From assembly GCF_000735365.1 (NCBI RefSeq), contig NZ_JMPL01000003.1, forward strand, positions 1 to 64,000: 64,000 nt of DNA, read 5' to 3'. The notes below the pieces were generated by a model that had not been told where the DNA came from, did no database searches, and worked only from the letters and a program-made list of their open reading frames with translations. Positions 30,389 through 38,742 of the stretch are shown here, in pieces (the stretch's first letter is position 1; each line of letters starts with the position of its first letter). The DNA comes from Kluyvera ascorbata ATCC 33433 (lineage in GTDB: Bacteria; Pseudomonadota; Gammaproteobacteria; Enterobacterales; Enterobacteriaceae). Position numbers and translations under genes: made by a program.

Positions 30389-31116
30389 TGCGTAAACTCA
30401 CTGCACTATTTTTCGCGGCGATGACGTTAAACGCGCACGCGGGGATGTTGGTCGACAAAACGCGCGTCATTTTTCATGAAGGTGAAGACACTCAGGGCAT
30501 CAACGTCATGAACATTAACGCCTACCCTGCTTTTGTTCAGGTGTGGGTCGATACCGGCGACATTAATAATTTCACCCAGAGCCCCGATGCACCGTTTGTC
30601 CTTATCCCCCCGATATTTAATCTCCGGGCAGACGAAGTGAAATCGGTGAAAATCATCTACGACGGTAAAAAGTTAGCGGCCGATAGGGAAAGTTTGTTCT
30701 GGATTAACCTCTACGAGGTACCGGCGGTAAAAACGGGGCTTACCCAGCAGCAGTATCTGTTGATGTCAATGAAGACGCAGCTAAAGCTCATTTACCGCCC
30801 CAAAAGTTTGCGCGATAACGTCACTGCTGCGGGGGAATCCGTTTCGTGTACGGTAGAAGATAATGCGCCCCTCGCCTTAGTTTGTCGTAATCCGAGCGGC
30901 TATTTTCTCTCCTATAACGACATAAGCGTGAGCTTTCGCGGACACCGCTACCAGGCCACTGCCGAGCTTGACCTGATGCTGCCCCCCTTCTCCACTCAGC
31001 GATTTGGGTTAAAAGCGCTGCCGCAAGCGTCACTCGGGACGGGAAATAACATCACCTTTCGGTTGATTAACGATGCGGGAGAGCGAGAAGAAATAAGCCA
31101 TGCTCTTAACAGATAA
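30388..31116 (+). CDS. Periplasmic fimbrial chaperone 2
   Basis: A 242-residue PapD-family chaperone with signal peptide (MRKLTALFFAAMTLNAHA) and the motifs DKTRVIFHEGEDTQGINVMN, PIFNLRADEVKSVKIIYDG and ESLFWINLYEVP. It is more like a classical PapD/FimC protein than chaperone 1 and clearly not a recent duplicate of it. ATG 30388 overlaps the adhesin stop. Its position right behind the adhesin suggests that it serves the adhesin while chaperone 1 serves the shaft subunit. That division is inference. Confidence 0.9.
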   Translation: MRKLTALFFAAMTLNAHAGMLVDKTRVIFHEGEDTQGINVMNINAYPAFVQVWVDTGDINNFTQSPDAPFVLIPPIFNLRADEVKSVKIIYDGKKLAADRESLFWINLYEVPAVKTGLTQQQYLLMSMKTQLKLIYRPKSLRDNVTAAGESVSCTVEDNAPLALVCRNPSGYFLSYNDISVSFRGHRYQATAELDLMLPPFSTQRFGLKALPQASLGTGNNITFRLINDAGEREEISHALNR

Positions 31117-31133
31117 TCCGCGGATTCGGTCAA

Positions 31134-32129
31134 TCATATCGATTCACGGGCAAGCCAGGGGCTGTCTACCCGCACGGTATCGCGGTGATCGAGCCCCTGG
31201 ATGAGATGCAGTGCGCTGAGACGACCGATTTCATAGTGCGGCAGCTGTACTGTGGATAGCGGCGGCAAAAACAGCTCGCCGGTGCCTACCATGTTGTCAT
31301 AGCCCAGAACGGCAACATCCTGAGGAATGCGCAGCCCTCGCCCCAGCAAGACCTGGTAGATAACAAAAGCCACGCGGTCGTTACCGCATACCACCGCATC
31401 AAACATCGGACGCGTGCCGCTCAGGTAATGCCCGGCAATCTCCGCCGCATCAATATGGTGGCGCTCACCGGGCGGCAGATAGTGGTGGAACATGGCATCA
31501 GGGTCGACACCCGCTTCACGACAGGCGCGCTCCATTCCCGCCCTACGGCGATCGGTCGCCACAATCCCTTTTGGCAGGTGGATGCACAGCAGCCGACGAT
31601 AGCCTGCGGCCAACAGCGCTTTCACGCCAAGGTATTGCCCTTGCTCATCATCAGGAATATAGGTGGGAAAAGGGCCACTGATGCTTTCACAGTTCGCCAG
31701 CACGCAGCGATACTTATGCAACTTTTCCGGCACCGGAACCTGACGCAGCCCCATCGCGGTGTAGATAATACCGTCAGGGCGATGCGCCAGCAGCAGATCC
31801 ACCATTTTCTCTGGCTGGTCATTACTGAACATATTCACCACAAAGCTATTCCAACCGTGCGCCCGCGCGGTCTCTTCGATAGAGAGCGTTATCTCCACGG
31901 AAAATGGCGTGGTCATGGTGTCCAGCGCTAACACCCCGATAGTGTTAGCCGTGGTTTTCGCGCCACGAATTTTTTTCGCCGAGAGATCGGAGACATATCC
32001 CAGCGCATCTACCGCTTCCATCACCTTTTTATAGGTTTCTGGCCGCAGTCGTTCGGGCTCGTTAATCGCTCGCGATACGGTCATTAACGAGACGTTAGCC
32101 CGTTGCGCCACATCCTTTAAAGATGCCAT
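31134..32129 (-). CDS. cscR: Sucrose operon repressor CscR (LacI family)
   Basis: A 331-residue LacI/GalR regulator. The N-terminal HTH is MASLKDVAQRANVSLMTVSRAIN, with the hinge helix around LSAKKIRGAK. A periplasmic-binding-protein-like sugar domain follows (PFSVEITLSIEETARAHGWNSF, VVCGNDRVAFVIYQVLLGRG). It resembles CscR of E. coli W and represses sucrose genes. ATG 32129 with AAAGGAGAGGG upstream is the start, since the longer frame adds a non-conserved leader. It is divergent from cscA, and two matching LacI-type operators lie between them. Confidence 0.92.
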   Translation of the reverse strand: MASLKDVAQRANVSLMTVSRAINEPERLRPETYKKVMEAVDALGYVSDLSAKKIRGAKTTANTIGVLALDTMTTPFSVEITLSIEETARAHGWNSFVVNMFSNDQPEKMVDLLLAHRPDGIIYTAMGLRQVPVPEKLHKYRCVLANCESISGPFPTYIPDDEQGQYLGVKALLAAGYRRLLCIHLPKGIVATDRRRAGMERACREAGVDPDAMFHHYLPPGERHHIDAAEIAGHYLSGTRPMFDAVVCGNDRVAFVIYQVLLGRGLRIPQDVAVLGYDNMVGTGELFLPPLSTVQLPHYEIGRLSALHLIQGLDHRDTVRVDSPWLARESI

Positions 32130-32196
32130 ACCCTCTCCTTTGACGGCGTTCACCCTACCGGGTCTGAAAATGCGATCTTGATAACACTCGCAAAAT

Positions 32197-32208
32197 GTTA
32201 ACGTTAAC
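32197..32208. promoter_or_regulatory. LacI-type operator 1 (CscR)
   Basis: GTTAACGTTAAC, a perfect palindrome with central CG as in LacI/GalR operators, 68 bp before cscR. Confidence 0.75.
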
Positions 32209-32259
32209 TTTTGTGATTAACATCGATATTACCATCAATTCTGCGAGAAAAACGAGAAT

Positions 32260-32271
32260 GTTAACGTTATC
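32260..32271. promoter_or_regulatory. LacI-type operator 2 (CscR)
   Basis: GTTAACGTTATC, one base off operator 1, centred 63 bp from it and 31 bp before cscA. Sixty-three base pairs is six helical turns, so both sites face the same side of the DNA. Confidence 0.75.
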
Positions 32272-32302
32272 TTTTACTCAATTAACTGATAGGGACAAAC
32301 AA

Positions 32303-33739
32303 ATGACAGCATTACTCGCCACGGCCAACGAGGCCCTAAACCAGCAAAAAGACCGTATCAATCCGCGCTGGTATCCGCGCTATCACCTCGCCCCTCCAGC
32401 GGGCTGGATGAATGACCCTAACGGCCTGTCCTGGTTTGATGGTTACTACCATGCGTTCTATCAGCACTATCCGTGGCAACCGGTCTGGGGGCCCATGCAC
32501 TGGGGCCACGCGCGCAGCCGCGACATGGTGAACTGGGAGCACTTACCGATAGCACTGGCGCCAGAAGGACCAGAAGATAAAGACGGCTGTTTTTCCGGTT
32601 CAGCGGTGGTTGACGGAAATAAACTGGCCCTGATCTACACCGGGCACAAATTCGACGGCGAAGCGAAAGAGGAAAACCTGTATCAGGTGCAGTGTCTGGC
32701 CACCAGCACCGATGGGGTTCACTTCGAACGCCAGGGTATGGTTCTGGATACCCCGCAGGGTGTTCACCATTTTCGCGATCCGAAAGTCTGGAAAGAGGGA
32801 GAAAGCTGGTACATGGTGGTGGGCGCCCGGGTTGACGACGTGGGCGAAGTACAGCTCTATCGCTCGCAGGATCTGCAGCACTGGCAGTTTGCCAGCACGC
32901 TCGCCCAGGCCGATGACGGCATGGGCTACATGTGGGAGTGCCCGGACCTCTTCCCGCTGGACGATAAACTCGTCTTCATGTTCTCGCCGCAGGGTATCGC
33001 CGCCGACGGCTACGATTACCGTAACCTGTTCCAGAGCGGTTATATGGTCGGTGAGTGGCAGGATAACCATCAGTTCCACGTTACCCAACCCTTCAAGGAG
33101 ATGGATCACGGGCATGATTTTTACGCCCCTCAGTCATTTATCACTCCGGACGGTCGCCGCGTGGTGATCGGTTGGCTATCCATGTGGGAGTCGCCGATGC
33201 CAGAACAGGCCGACGGCTGGGCGGGCATGCTTACTCTTCCCCGGGAAGTGACGCTCAATGCAGATCTGCGGCTGTGCATGAACCCGGTCAAAGAGCTGGA
33301 GTCATTACGCGGTCAGCTTCATGTCTGGCCGGTCAGCGACCTGAACAATCGTACCCTGATGGTAGAAGAACAGGCGCTTGCTCTCGAAGTCGAACTGAGC
33401 CTCGATATCGCCCGCAGCCAGGCTGAACAGTATGGCATCGCGCTGGGTGACGGGCTGCGCGTCTTCGTCGATACCCAGGCACAGCGTCTGGTGCTGGAAC
33501 GTCGCTATCCGCAACACGGTCTGTCGGGCTGCCGTAGTGTACCGCTGCCCGCCAATGATGTGCTGGATCTGCGCCTGTTTATCGATAGTTCGTCGGTAGA
33601 AATCTTTGTTAATCACGGCGAGTACACCCTCAGCAGCCGTATTTATCCTGAACCGGACGATCGCCAACTGACCTTATTTAGCCAGAACGGACACGCCATT
33701 TTTAATAACGGGCATGCCTGGCCGCTCGCCGCCAAATAA
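32303..33739 (+). CDS. cscA: Sucrose-6-phosphate/sucrose hydrolase (invertase) CscA
   Basis: A 478-residue glycoside hydrolase family 32 enzyme. The nucleophile is Asp38 in WMNDPNG, the transition-state stabiliser is in the RDP motif (Asp159), and the acid/base is Glu212 in WECPD. A beta-sandwich C-terminal domain follows, with SSVEIFVNHGEYTLSSRIYP. There is no signal peptide, so it splits sucrose inside the cell to glucose and fructose. It is closest to CscA of E. coli W. The start at 32303 has AGGGA 8 bases upstream; longer in-frame starts run through the operators. Confidence 0.94.
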   Translation: MTALLATANEALNQQKDRINPRWYPRYHLAPPAGWMNDPNGLSWFDGYYHAFYQHYPWQPVWGPMHWGHARSRDMVNWEHLPIALAPEGPEDKDGCFSGSAVVDGNKLALIYTGHKFDGEAKEENLYQVQCLATSTDGVHFERQGMVLDTPQGVHHFRDPKVWKEGESWYMVVGARVDDVGEVQLYRSQDLQHWQFASTLAQADDGMGYMWECPDLFPLDDKLVFMFSPQGIAADGYDYRNLFQSGYMVGEWQDNHQFHVTQPFKEMDHGHDFYAPQSFITPDGRRVVIGWLSMWESPMPEQADGWAGMLTLPREVTLNADLRLCMNPVKELESLRGQLHVWPVSDLNNRTLMVEEQALALEVELSLDIARSQAEQYGIALGDGLRVFVDTQAQRLVLERRYPQHGLSGCRSVPLPANDVLDLRLFIDSSSVEIFVNHGEYTLSSRIYPEPDDRQLTLFSQNGHAIFNNGHAWPLAAK

Positions 33740-33769
33740 CCACCCGTATCACTGCTTTGGGGAAAAATA

Positions 33770-34717
33770 ATGACAATCTGGACGCTCGGAGATGCCGTGG
33801 TGGATTTGCTACCGCGCGACAATATGCAGTTTGAAGCCTGTGCGGGAGGCGCGCCCTTCAATGTGGCCATCGGCGTCGCCCGCCTCGGCCATGACAGCGG
33901 CTTTATCGGCCGCGTAGGCAATGACGCCTTCGGCCGCTTTCTGCACCAAACGCTGGTGACGGCGCAGGTGGACACCAAAAGCCTGGAGTTTGATCCCAAG
34001 CGACACACCAGCACCGTACTGGTATCGCTGGACCCTGACGGTGAGCGGCAATTTGATTTTCTGGTCAACCCCTCTGCCGATCAGTTTCTCAGCCCGGCGA
34101 GCCTGCCCAACTTTGGCCGTGATATTCTGCACTTCTGCTCGCTGGCGCTGGTCGCCCCTGACTGCCGAGCCACGCTTACCCAGGCAATGGCGGCTATGCG
34201 CCAGGCCGGTGGCACGCTGAGCTTCGACATCAATCTGCGTCCGCAAATGTGGAGCAATGAGACGCAGATGTTTGACCAGGTGAGCGACTTCGCACGGCAG
34301 AGCGACATACTGAAGATGTCGGAGGAAGAACTGCTTTGGCTAACACAGACCGACGATTTGAACAGCGCCTGCGAGCGCCTGACGGGTTTTCCCGCACGCC
34401 TGAAAATCATCACCCGCGGCGCCGATGGCGCTATCGCTTTCTGGCAAAACCATAGGCTGACGTTAAGCGGCTATCACGTCGACAGCATCGATACCACCGG
34501 AGCAGGTGATGCCTTTATGGCCGGACTGCTGGCAGCGCTTGCCGGTGCAGGTTGGCCTGCGTCAACGGCGGCGTTGTCCTCCCTTCTCGAACAGGCCAGC
34601 GCCTGCGGTGCTCTGGCAACTACCCAGCGTGGCGCGCTTAGCGCGTTCCCCAACAACCAGCAGCTGAGCCGCTTTATTCAGTCACAACCTTCGCTACGCA
34701 GAACGATAAACCCGTAA
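33770..34717 (+). CDS. cscK: Fructokinase CscK
   Basis: A 315-residue PfkB-family sugar kinase that phosphorylates the fructose released by CscA. The N-terminal GGAPFNVAIGVARLG motif and C-terminal DTTGAGDAF motif (catalytic Asp247) are intact. It starts 30 bp after cscA with GGGGA upstream of the ATG. The context (between invertase and permease) supports CscK rather than another PfkB kinase. Confidence 0.94.
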   Translation: MTIWTLGDAVVDLLPRDNMQFEACAGGAPFNVAIGVARLGHDSGFIGRVGNDAFGRFLHQTLVTAQVDTKSLEFDPKRHTSTVLVSLDPDGERQFDFLVNPSADQFLSPASLPNFGRDILHFCSLALVAPDCRATLTQAMAAMRQAGGTLSFDINLRPQMWSNETQMFDQVSDFARQSDILKMSEEELLWLTQTDDLNSACERLTGFPARLKIITRGADGAIAFWQNHRLTLSGYHVDSIDTTGAGDAFMAGLLAALAGAGWPASTAALSSLLEQASACGALATTQRGALSAFPNNQQLSRFIQSQPSLRRTINP

Positions 34718-34781
34718 TACCGAGCACGCGTTACGTCTCGGCGGCAAGACCTTACAATGACCTAATCTGGATTGGAAAAAC

Positions 34782-36044
34782 ATGAAAATAATGATGCCGT
34801 TCAGTAATGATAAATACCGGTATTCCTCCGGGTATCTGCTCTTTGTCTTTGCCGCCTGGTCTCTGTGGTGGTCTTTTTATGCCATATGGCTAAAAAGCAA
34901 ATTAGGCCTGTCCGGAACGGAGCTGGGAATGCTGTATGCCGTAAACCAGTTTTTCAGCATGCTGTTTATGCTGGGCTACGGTTTTCTGCAGGATAAGCTC
35001 GGCACCCGCAAGCCCCTTATCTGGATGATGGGGACCGTCATCACGCTCAGCGGTCCGTTCCTGATTTATGTTTATGAACCGCTGCTGGTCTCCAACTTCA
35101 AGCTTGGCATGGTGCTGGGCGCCATTTTCTTTGGCCTTGGCTATCTCGCCGGTTGCGGTCTGGTGGAAAGCTTCGTCGAAAAAGTGAGCCGCAAATTCAA
35201 CTTTGAATTCGGCACCGCCCGCTTCTGGGGATCGCTTGGCTACGCCGCAGGGACGTTTGTGGGTGGCATCTTCTTCAGTATCAACCCGCATATTAACTTC
35301 TGGTGCGTGTCGGTCATGGGGGTGTTATTCCTGGTGATTAACGTAGTGTTCAAAACCGACGCACCGACCCCGGCATCCGCGGATACACGTGCGCCCGAGC
35401 CAGACGCGCTGACCCGAAAGGATTTTCTCACCATCTTTAAAGATTCGCAGTTCTGGTTTTTCGTTATCTTTGTCGTCGGCACCTGGTCGTTCTATAGCAT
35501 CTACGATCAGCAGATGTTCCCGGTGTTTTACGCCAGCTTATTTGACGACCCTGAATTGGCTCCGCGCGTCTACGGCTACCTCAACTCGGTACAGGTGTTT
35601 ATGGAAGCCGTCGGCATGGCGATGATTCCGTTCCTGATTAACCGCATCGGGCCTAAATCCGCATTGCTGCTGGGTGGCACAATCATGACCTGTCGCATTC
35701 TGGGCTCTGCGTTGTTCACTGATATCTATATTATTTCCTTGATCAAAATGCTGCATGCGCTGGAAGTGCCGCTGTTTGTCATCTCCGTGTTTAAATTCAG
35801 CGTCGCGAACTTTGATAAACGCCTCTCATCAACGATGTACCTGATTGGCTTTAATATCGCCAGCTCCATCGGCATCATCGTACTGTCGCTGCCTATCGGT
35901 AAGCTGTTTGATAAGGTGGGCTATCAGGAAATCTTCCTGGTTATGGCGAGTATCGTGGTCATCACACTGATATTTGGTTACTTCACGCTCAGCAAAAGAC
36001 ATCATCCGCAGAGCGAACGGCAGGAACTGGCGGCCGAGCAGTAA
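34782..36044 (+). CDS. cscB: Sucrose:proton symporter CscB (MFS, LacY-like)
   Basis: A 420-residue inner-membrane protein with 12 predicted helices, of the oligosaccharide:H+ symporter family that includes LacY. WSLWWSFYAIWLKSKLGLSG in helix 1, GYGFLQDKLGTRKPLIW in the 2-3 loop and the conserved charged residues in helices 7-10 match CscB. It imports sucrose for CscA. It is the last gene of cscAKB and is followed by a strong hairpin. In E. coli W the genes are arranged differently (cscBK divergent from cscAR). Confidence 0.93.
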   Translation: MKIMMPFSNDKYRYSSGYLLFVFAAWSLWWSFYAIWLKSKLGLSGTELGMLYAVNQFFSMLFMLGYGFLQDKLGTRKPLIWMMGTVITLSGPFLIYVYEPLLVSNFKLGMVLGAIFFGLGYLAGCGLVESFVEKVSRKFNFEFGTARFWGSLGYAAGTFVGGIFFSINPHINFWCVSVMGVLFLVINVVFKTDAPTPASADTRAPEPDALTRKDFLTIFKDSQFWFFVIFVVGTWSFYSIYDQQMFPVFYASLFDDPELAPRVYGYLNSVQVFMEAVGMAMIPFLINRIGPKSALLLGGTIMTCRILGSALFTDIYIISLIKMLHALEVPLFVISVFKFSVANFDKRLSSTMYLIGFNIASSIGIIVLSLPIGKLFDKVGYQEIFLVMASIVVITLIFGYFTLSKRHHPQSERQELAAEQ

Positions 36045-36056
36045 AGTGGGCTCAAC

Positions 36057-36088
36057 GGTACAACGGGCCGGAATGGCCCCGTTGTACC
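36057..36088. terminator. Hairpin between cscB and the LysR gene
   Basis: GGTACAACGGG-cc...ggcCCCGTTGTACC: at least 11 bp of stem on either side of a short loop, between convergent genes. There is no T tract, so termination strength is uncertain. Confidence 0.6.
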
Positions 36089-36098
36089 TCAATCGTAC

Positions 36099-36980
36099 TT
36101 ACCCGGCCGCCAGATACCCTTTAACCGCATCAATAAGCAGCCCCAGCGCCGCATGCTGATGGTCTCGCGACTGATAAAGCCCGTATATCCCCAGCGGTGC
36201 TGGCTCCAGGTGCGGCAACACTCGCACCAAACGCCCGCTTTCCAACCCCGCCCTCGCCTCTATTTCAGGCACCATCGCCAGCCCCATGTCCGCCGCCGCC
36301 ATATCGCAGAGCAGTGACGATATCCCCGCGCTGAAATTGCCGCTCACCGCCACCGACATTCCCCCTGTTTCCCTGTCGCGGAAAGACCAGGACTGCCCGG
36401 AAAAGCGGCTGTAGTGCAGACAGTTGTGCTGCGCGAGGCTCTCAATCGTCTCGGGAATGCCCGCTCGTGCAAGATACCGCGGGGAGGCGCACAGCACCGA
36501 CTGACAGGTTCCGAGAAAACGGGCAATCGCGCCCGGCTCCGGTTCATTGGTAATGCGAATGGCCAGGTCGATGCGCTCGCCCACCAGGCTGACCGGATGG
36601 TTATTAATATCCACTTCAATGCGTAACGCGGGGTACTGATTCAGAAAGGTTGGAATAACAGGGCCAAGCAGGTGCGTCGCCGTAAAATGGGCGCAGGCAA
36701 TGCGCAGCGTACCCGACGGCGTCAGCCGCGTAGCATCGCCCTCAATACCCTGAGATAACAGTGCAAGCTGGCGCGTTTTCTCCAGCGTTTTCTCCCCCGC
36801 GGGAGTAATCGTGAGCCGCCGGGTTGAGCGATGAATTAACCGCGCGCCGGCCCACTGTTCCATCTCATCAAGATAGCGGCTGACCATGGGACGAGAAATC
36901 CCCAGCGAGCGCGCGGCCGCACTCAGACTCCCAAGCTCGCAAATGCGGTTATAGGTAATTGCCGCCATGACCCTATCCAT
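36099..36980 (-). CDS. LysR-family transcriptional regulator
   Basis: A 293-residue regulator. The winged-HTH N-terminus is VMAAITYNRICELGSLSAAARSLGISRPMVSRYL (~4-37), followed by the effector domain (about 90-290). The start at 36980 has GGAG upstream; the longer frame to 37091 reaches into the next gene's promoter. It is divergent from the DsbA-like/MBL-like gene pair with 109 bp between, the usual layout of a LysR protein and its target. Effector unknown. Confidence 0.88.
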   Translation of the reverse strand: MDRVMAAITYNRICELGSLSAAARSLGISRPMVSRYLDEMEQWAGARLIHRSTRRLTITPAGEKTLEKTRQLALLSQGIEGDATRLTPSGTLRIACAHFTATHLLGPVIPTFLNQYPALRIEVDINNHPVSLVGERIDLAIRITNEPEPGAIARFLGTCQSVLCASPRYLARAGIPETIESLAQHNCLHYSRFSGQSWSFRDRETGGMSVAVSGNFSAGISSLLCDMAAADMGLAMVPEIEARAGLESGRLVRVLPHLEPAPLGIYGLYQSRDHQHAALGLLIDAVKGYLAAG

Positions 36981-37089
36981 CGCCACTCCATTTGATCGTT
37001 TTATGAAACTCAGCATGTATTGTTTCAGGAATTCTAGCAGAAGCCAAAATCCGTAGAATGGATTTACCCCATTAACGGAGAACGACGTC

Positions 37090-37740
37090 ATGGCATTTCA
37101 GGCCGGGCTTTACTGGATTATCGACCCCCTATGCGGCTGGAGCTACGGCGCGCTGCCGCTGATGAACCGCATTGCCCAACATTTTCCCCACCAGCCAATT
37201 TTGTCCGGCGGGCTTTTTATTGGCGCCAACCGCCGCACGTTGAACCCCGAATGGGTGGCGCACGTGAATGAACACGATGCTCGCATCGCAACGTTAACCG
37301 GAATGAAATTTGGCGATCGCTATCACCAGATGCTGCTGGAAGACAGCACGTTAATGCTCGACTCCCTACCCGCGACGCGCGGGCTGCTAGCGGCGCAGCG
37401 CTTTGCCAAACCCGGCGAGGATCTCAACTATCTCAACGCCGTGCAGCGCGCCTGGTATGTCGATGGGCAAAACATTACCCAGACCGCCGTCGTCAACCAG
37501 ATGCTCGAACAGGCCATCTCGCCTGGCGTGAAACTCGAGCAAATCACCGAGAGTGAAGCGTTGGAGAGCATTCAGCACGCGCGGATGCTGATGGCCATGG
37601 CTAAAGGCCAGGGATTTCCAACGGCGGTCATTATCGATACCGACGGACAGTGCACGCTGCTGCCCGTCGCACAGCACTACGGCCAGCCGGATGCCTTTCT
37701 CGCGTTAGTCAAACCTCAACTTACCCGGATACACCGCTAA
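37090..37740 (+). CDS. DsbA-family protein with CGWS in place of CxxC
   Basis: A 216-residue thioredoxin-fold protein of the cytoplasmic DsbA/FrnE-like type: no signal peptide, active-site stretch DPLCGWSYGALP at residues ~12-23, and the cis-proline loop in GQGFPTAVIID (~173-183). The second active-site cysteine is serine, so it cannot form the usual internal disulfide. It could act by a single-cysteine mechanism or as a glutathione-dependent isomerase. The gene is followed 7 bp later by a metallo-beta-lactamase-like gene and is divergent from a LysR regulator. Confidence 0.8.
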   Translation: MAFQAGLYWIIDPLCGWSYGALPLMNRIAQHFPHQPILSGGLFIGANRRTLNPEWVAHVNEHDARIATLTGMKFGDRYHQMLLEDSTLMLDSLPATRGLLAAQRFAKPGEDLNYLNAVQRAWYVDGQNITQTAVVNQMLEQAISPGVKLEQITESEALESIQHARMLMAMAKGQGFPTAVIIDTDGQCTLLPVAQHYGQPDAFLALVKPQLTRIHR

Positions 37741-37747
37741 GGAACCT

Positions 37748-38599
37748 ATGAACATGAAATCACTCACGCTGGCCTTGTCACTGGCAGCGGCCCCCGTATT
37801 TGCCGCCCCGCTGCACCTGGAAGTCTACAATCCACAGGAAAAAGGCATTTTCCCGGTATCCTCCACGCTGGTCTCTGGCCCGAAAGAAGCAGTGTTGGTT
37901 GATGCCCAGTTCAGCGTCAAAGATGGCGAAAAACTGGTAGAGATGATCAAAGCCAGTGGTAAGACGTTAAAAACGATCGTGATTACCTCTGGCGACCCCG
38001 ACTTCTATTTTGGGCTTGAGCCGCTGGTGAAAGCATTCCCGGGCGTCAGCGTCGTCGCTTCGCCATCGGTCGTGGCACATATCAAGGCCACCAAGGATGC
38101 CAAGCTGGCCTTCTGGGGCCCGCAGATGAAGGACGGTGCGCCAACAACAATCACCGTGCCGCAGGCGACCAAGGTGACGCGTTTCACCGTTGACGGCGAG
38201 CCGCTGGAACTCAAGCATTCTGGTGACTATGCCGCCTATGTGTGGATCCCCGCAAACAAGGCCATTCTGGGCGGAACCGGTATTGCGTCCGGCATTCACG
38301 TCTGGACCGCCGATACCCAGACTCCCGCCATTCGCCAGGGTTGGATGACGGTATTAAGCGAAATGCAGTCGCTGAAACCTCAGCAGGTTATTCCGGGTCA
38401 CTATCTCGGTGAGCGCCCGGCAAAAGACGCGGCCATCACCTTTACCCACCGCTATCTGCAAACGTTCGAGCAGGCGCTGGCAAACCACAAAGGATCTGCC
38501 GACGTTATCAAGACGATGAAAGCGGCCTACCCGAACCTGGCGGATGAAAGCTCGCTCGAACTCAGCGCCAAGGTGAATACCGGTGAAATGAAATGGTAA
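37748..38599 (+). CDS. Exported metallo-beta-lactamase-fold protein with degenerate metal site
   Basis: A 283-residue protein with signal peptide (KSLTLALSLAAAPVFAA). The fold pattern of MBL hydrolases is visible: VSSTLVSGPKEAVLVDAQFS, then KTIVITSGDPDFYFGLEPL, then AILGGTGIASG, then VIPGHYLGE. At the place of the metal-binding HxHxDH motif the sequence is SGDPDF, and the second-site Asp of the AILGG segment is absent; only the late PGH histidine remains. A normal two-zinc hydrolase activity is therefore unlikely. It lies 7 bp after the DsbA-like gene and should be co-transcribed. Substrate unknown. Confidence 0.8.
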   Translation: MNMKSLTLALSLAAAPVFAAPLHLEVYNPQEKGIFPVSSTLVSGPKEAVLVDAQFSVKDGEKLVEMIKASGKTLKTIVITSGDPDFYFGLEPLVKAFPGVSVVASPSVVAHIKATKDAKLAFWGPQMKDGAPTTITVPQATKVTRFTVDGEPLELKHSGDYAAYVWIPANKAILGGTGIASGIHVWTADTQTPAIRQGWMTVLSEMQSLKPQQVIPGHYLGERPAKDAAITFTHRYLQTFEQALANHKGSADVIKTMKAAYPNLADESSLELSAKVNTGEMKW

Positions 38600-38670
38600 C
38601 ACTGGTTTAATCGCCTCGCGCCCTGAACGTGGACGTCACAAAGGTAAGACCGGCTGGAATGCTCATCAAT

Positions 38671-38689
38671 GCAAATAGTTCTCATTAAC
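38671..38689 (+). promoter_or_regulatory. Candidate Fur box
   Basis: GCAAATAGTTCTCATTAAC agrees with the 19-bp Fur consensus at 12 positions, including TCATTA. It is framed by a TGCAA/TTGCA inverted repeat (38670-38694) and lies 54 bp before the methyltransferase start. Confidence 0.4.
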
Positions 38690-38742
38690 TTGCAAATATG
38701 ATAAGTTGCATTTTAAATGAATCTTATTGGCAGGAGCAAACC

